Shown here in pieces: positions 5,079 through 7,359 of a DNA stretch of 7,359 nt. A program made the translations under genes and the position numbers. The notes beneath the pieces were generated by a model. It made no database searches. It was not told where the DNA came from and saw only the letters and a list, made by a program, of their open reading frames with translations. Position 1 is the first letter of the stretch. Every line of letters starts with the position of its first letter. Source of the DNA: Christensenella sp. UBA3857 (GTDB lineage Bacteria > Bacillota > Clostridia > Christensenellales > CAG-138); assembly GCA_002392505.1 (NCBI GenBank), contig DGHD01000016.1, positions 5,413 to 12,771 of the forward strand, in the 5' to 3' direction.

Positions 5079-7359
5079 ATGAAAAAGCTCAGATTGCTCA
5101 CAGCCGCTCTTCTCGTGCTTTGCTTCATGATCTCGGTTGTTCCCGTATTCGCCGGTGAAGCCAAAACCGAAACTGCGGGCACTCGCAGCGTCCACGAGGG
5201 TATCACCATCGATACCGACGCGACCGGCGGTTACGAGGGCGACTACGTCGTCATCTACAACCCCGCCACATCCTCTTCCACGTCCTATTCCACCGGCACG
5301 ATGACCGGTCTTATCGAGACCACGGTCAACGCAAACGTTGAGGGCCGCAAGTCCCTTGCCGAGTCCGACAAGCCCTTCTATAAGATCGACGTCGATCCTC
5401 AGCTCAGCGAGCTCGCGAAGACCGCCAAGATCGAGAAGCCCGTTCAGGAGGACACCCGCGCTTCCTACAGCGTGGGCGACACCAAGACCTTCAGCATCCT
5501 TTCCCAGTATTCGCCCACCGGCAGCGGCAGCGTGAAGTTCAAGTGCCTCTACGTCGGTCAGCACTGCTACATCTGGACGCCGAGTTCTTCCTCCAACAAC
5601 ACCTATCCTCTTGATACGATCGACTCTTCGTTCGCAGGCATGGCAGCCGCCGAGTTCGATTCCAAGTTCGATCTTATGCAGTCCTCGTTCGGCAACCATA
5701 CCAACGGTTCCAACGGCGACGGCAAGCTCCATATGCTGTATTACAACATCAACGACGGCTGGGAGCCCGGCCAGGGTTATATTGCCGGCTTCTTCTATCA
5801 GGTGGATATCAGCAATAACGGTCTGCCCATACTGAATATCGATACCTATCCCGGCGTCTATTACAAGAATTCCTCCGGTACCGAGTATAAGAGGATGGAC
5901 GATACCTACAACACCATGGTGCATGAGTATCAGCATCTTATCAACTACTCCAACACCAGCGGCATGAACTCCTGGCTCAACGAGTGCTTCTCCGCCGCCG
6001 CAGAGGAGATCTGCTATCCCGGCAGCTCCCTCGTAGGCCGCATCCAGTCCTGGGAGGGTTACTACTATTCCGACAACAACGACTGGCTCACCCCGCCTGC
6101 GGAGTTCCAGTATTCCTCCTCGAACAGCCTGCATACCGGTTACAGTATGTATGCGTGGAGCAACAGCCTTGACAATACCTCGCTGCTGACGCTCTATTCC
6201 CAGGTATCCTTCTTTGCTCAGTATCTGTTCACACGGTTCGGCAACTCCATCTATAAGCAGATATCCAGCAAGTATTCTTCCAGTGAGACCAGTGCTATCA
6301 CCAGCGCGACCGGCGTAAACTGCGCCGATCTTGTAAGGGATTTCCGTGTTGCCGTTTTTGCCAACGCAACTCAGAACGACTATAACGGCATCTATGGCTT
6401 CAAGGTACAGGAAGGCTACGATCCCAGCACGTACCACGATGTACAGAGCCCCTACGATCTGCTCGCTCCCGTTATATTCACCGGCTCCTCCTGCTCCATC
6501 AAGGGCGGCGGCGCGATCTGCGTCAAGCCCGTGAACGGCGTTTACAATCCGCCGTCCGGCGCAAGCTCCAGCCTTAAGTATATCGGCATCACCATCACCC
6601 CCGCCGTGACCTACACCGTCACCGCGGTATCCAACAACACCAGCTACGGCACCGTCTCCGTAAACGGCACCGTCATCACCGCGTCCCCCGCGGCGGGCTA
6701 CTATGTAGAGAGCTGCACCGTCACCTCCGGTACCGCCACCTACACCATCAACGGCAACACCATCAATGTAACTCCGTCCTCCGACTGCACCATCAGGGTC
6801 AACTTCGCGCCGAAGCCCCAGTACACGGTAAGCTTCATCGCCTGCAGCAGTCCCGTCGGCAGCCAGACCGCTTACGCTAACGATCAGATCACCCTGCCCG
6901 CCACCTGCAGCGTCACCGCCGAAGGCTGGACGTTCGCCGGCTGGGTAGAGAACAAGGTAGCCGAGACCACCACTAAGCCCACCTTCTACAATCCGGGCGC
7001 AGCCTACACCGTGACCGCCAACGCCACGCTGTACGCGCTGTACACCAAGGTGGAGAGCACCGGCGGCGATATCGTCTATCAGCTTGCCGATACCCTTGAG
7101 GTCGGCGGCAAGTACGCCATCACCATCGGCAACTACGCCGTAAGCAACACCGTTTACAACACCAGCCTCAACCATTACATCACCTCTCAGTCCGTCACGA
7201 TCAACGACACCACCAACACGCTGACCGTCGCGAGCTCCGTGGACGTCAACACGATCCTCTATGAGATCGAGTCCGGCAGCGACTCCGCAGGCTGGGTATT
7301 CAAGAACGTCGCAAACGGCAAGTACCTCTGCCTCGGCTCCGACGAGTACCTCATCGTAG
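5079..7359 (+). CDS. Protease B: secreted M30-like zinc metalloprotease, 3' end beyond window
   Basis: The frame opens at ATG 5079 and stays open for 760 codons to the window edge, so the C-terminus is missing. The apparent TAG at 7357-7359 is out of frame. The signal peptide (MKKLRLLTAA, hydrophobic core, VFA) is likely cleaved after A25. Residues of about 45-506 align along their length with protease A, roughly half identical by eye. Shared blocks include GGYEGDYVVIYNP, the N209-K216 Asn/Gly/Asp loop, the zinc motif HEYQH at 282-286, WLNE at 299-302 (E302 the probable third ligand), and NPPSGASSSLKYIGI before the accessory region. In place of A's BIG2 domain come a beta-repeat of the Flg_new_2/bacterial-repeat kind (about 511-576) and a Cys-containing Flg_new-like repeat (about 581-656). 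The start of the lectin-like module also present in A follows (664 onward: E674, Y679, W739, then NGKYL at 746-750). Whether a dockerin follows cannot be seen. The strong promoter and RBS, and heavy use of ACC, TCC, ATC and AAC codons, point to high expression. Confidence 0.92.
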   Translation, partial: MKKLRLLTAALLVLCFMISVVPVFAGEAKTETAGTRSVHEGITIDTDATGGYEGDYVVIYNPATSSSTSYSTGTMTGLIETTVNANVEGRKSLAESDKPFYKIDVDPQLSELAKTAKIEKPVQEDTRASYSVGDTKTFSILSQYSPTGSGSVKFKCLYVGQHCYIWTPSSSSNNTYPLDTIDSSFAGMAAAEFDSKFDLMQSSFGNHTNGSNGDGKLHMLYYNINDGWEPGQGYIAGFFYQVDISNNGLPILNIDTYPGVYYKNSSGTEYKRMDDTYNTMVHEYQHLINYSNTSGMNSWLNECFSAAAEEICYPGSSLVGRIQSWEGYYYSDNNDWLTPPAEFQYSSSNSLHTGYSMYAWSNSLDNTSLLTLYSQVSFFAQYLFTRFGNSIYKQISSKYSSSETSAITSATGVNCADLVRDFRVAVFANATQNDYNGIYGFKVQEGYDPSTYHDVQSPYDLLAPVIFTGSSCSIKGGGAICVKPVNGVYNPPSGASSSLKYIGITITPAVTYTVTAVSNNTSYGTVSVNGTVITASPAAGYYVESCTVTSGTATYTINGNTINVTPSSDCTIRVNFAPKPQYTVSFIACSSPVGSQTAYANDQITLPATCSVTAEGWTFAGWVENKVAETTTKPTFYNPGAAYTVTANATLYALYTKVESTGGDIVYQLADTLEVGGKYAITIGNYAVSNTVYNTSLNHYITSQSVTINDTTNTLTVASSVDVNTILYEIESGSDSAGWVFKNVANGKYLCLGSDEYLIV

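Noticed and set aside
5079..5153. Lipoprotein signal peptide in protease B because of Cys15
   Set aside because: The residues before C15 (LVL) do not form a lipobox, and a normal VFA signal peptidase I site follows at residue 25.
3807..7175. A 1,122-codon open frame on the minus strand spanning most of both proteases
   Set aside because: It is exactly in register with the codons of A and B, which happen to share a frame. It stays open because the sense genes avoid TTA, CTA and TCA codons. The translation is repetitive Gly/Val/Ala-rich with no domain, and it crosses the protease A terminator and protease B promoter.
7357..7359. TAG at the window end as the stop of protease B
   Set aside because: The protease B frame reads GTA at 7356-7358, so the TAG is out of frame and the gene continues past the window.

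Overview
The window looks like a chromosomal segment from a Gram-positive, fairly GC-rich anaerobic Clostridia-type bacterium, probably a gut Firmicute of the Oscillospiraceae/Christensenellales kind. The evidence is a Clostridia-like RpoC C-terminus, Sec signal peptides, a type I dockerin, Flg_new/InlB-type and BIG2-type repeats on a secreted protein, and sigma-A-type promoters with extended -10 elements. The lineage is inferred from these features and was not checked by any search. All genes lie on the + strand.

Layout: (1) 1-138 is the 3' end of rpoC. (2) 217-1095 encodes an unrecognised 292-aa protein with three CxxC pairs in its N-terminal half and two closely spaced membrane segments. 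(3) 1196-1984 encodes a 262-aa polytopic membrane protein that resembles the YwaF/TP0381 (TMEM164-like) family. It ends at a clear intrinsic terminator. (4) 2133-4868 encodes a 911-aa secreted zinc metalloprotease (protease A) with its own promoter and terminator. Its C-terminal modules are a BIG2-like Ig fold, an unnamed lectin-like module, a Flg_new/InlB-type repeat and a dockerin. (5) 5079 to the window end encodes a second secreted metalloprotease (protease B), a paralogue of A. It is cut off by the window edge and lies behind a strong-looking promoter with an AT-rich upstream element and a hairpin-bearing leader.

Proteases A and B share about 460 residues of prodomain plus catalytic region, including HEFQH/HEYQH followed by WLNE. 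They then carry different sets of accessory modules, although the unnamed lectin-like module occurs in both. The simplest reading is a tandem duplication of a secreted gluzincin protease (M30-like), then reshuffling of the attachment domains and separate promoters. At least A is built for docking onto a cohesin-bearing scaffold. The genes between rpoC and the proteases have no evident link to them. There are no RNA genes, CRISPR arrays or insertion sequences. No gene-free stretch exceeds about 210 bases.
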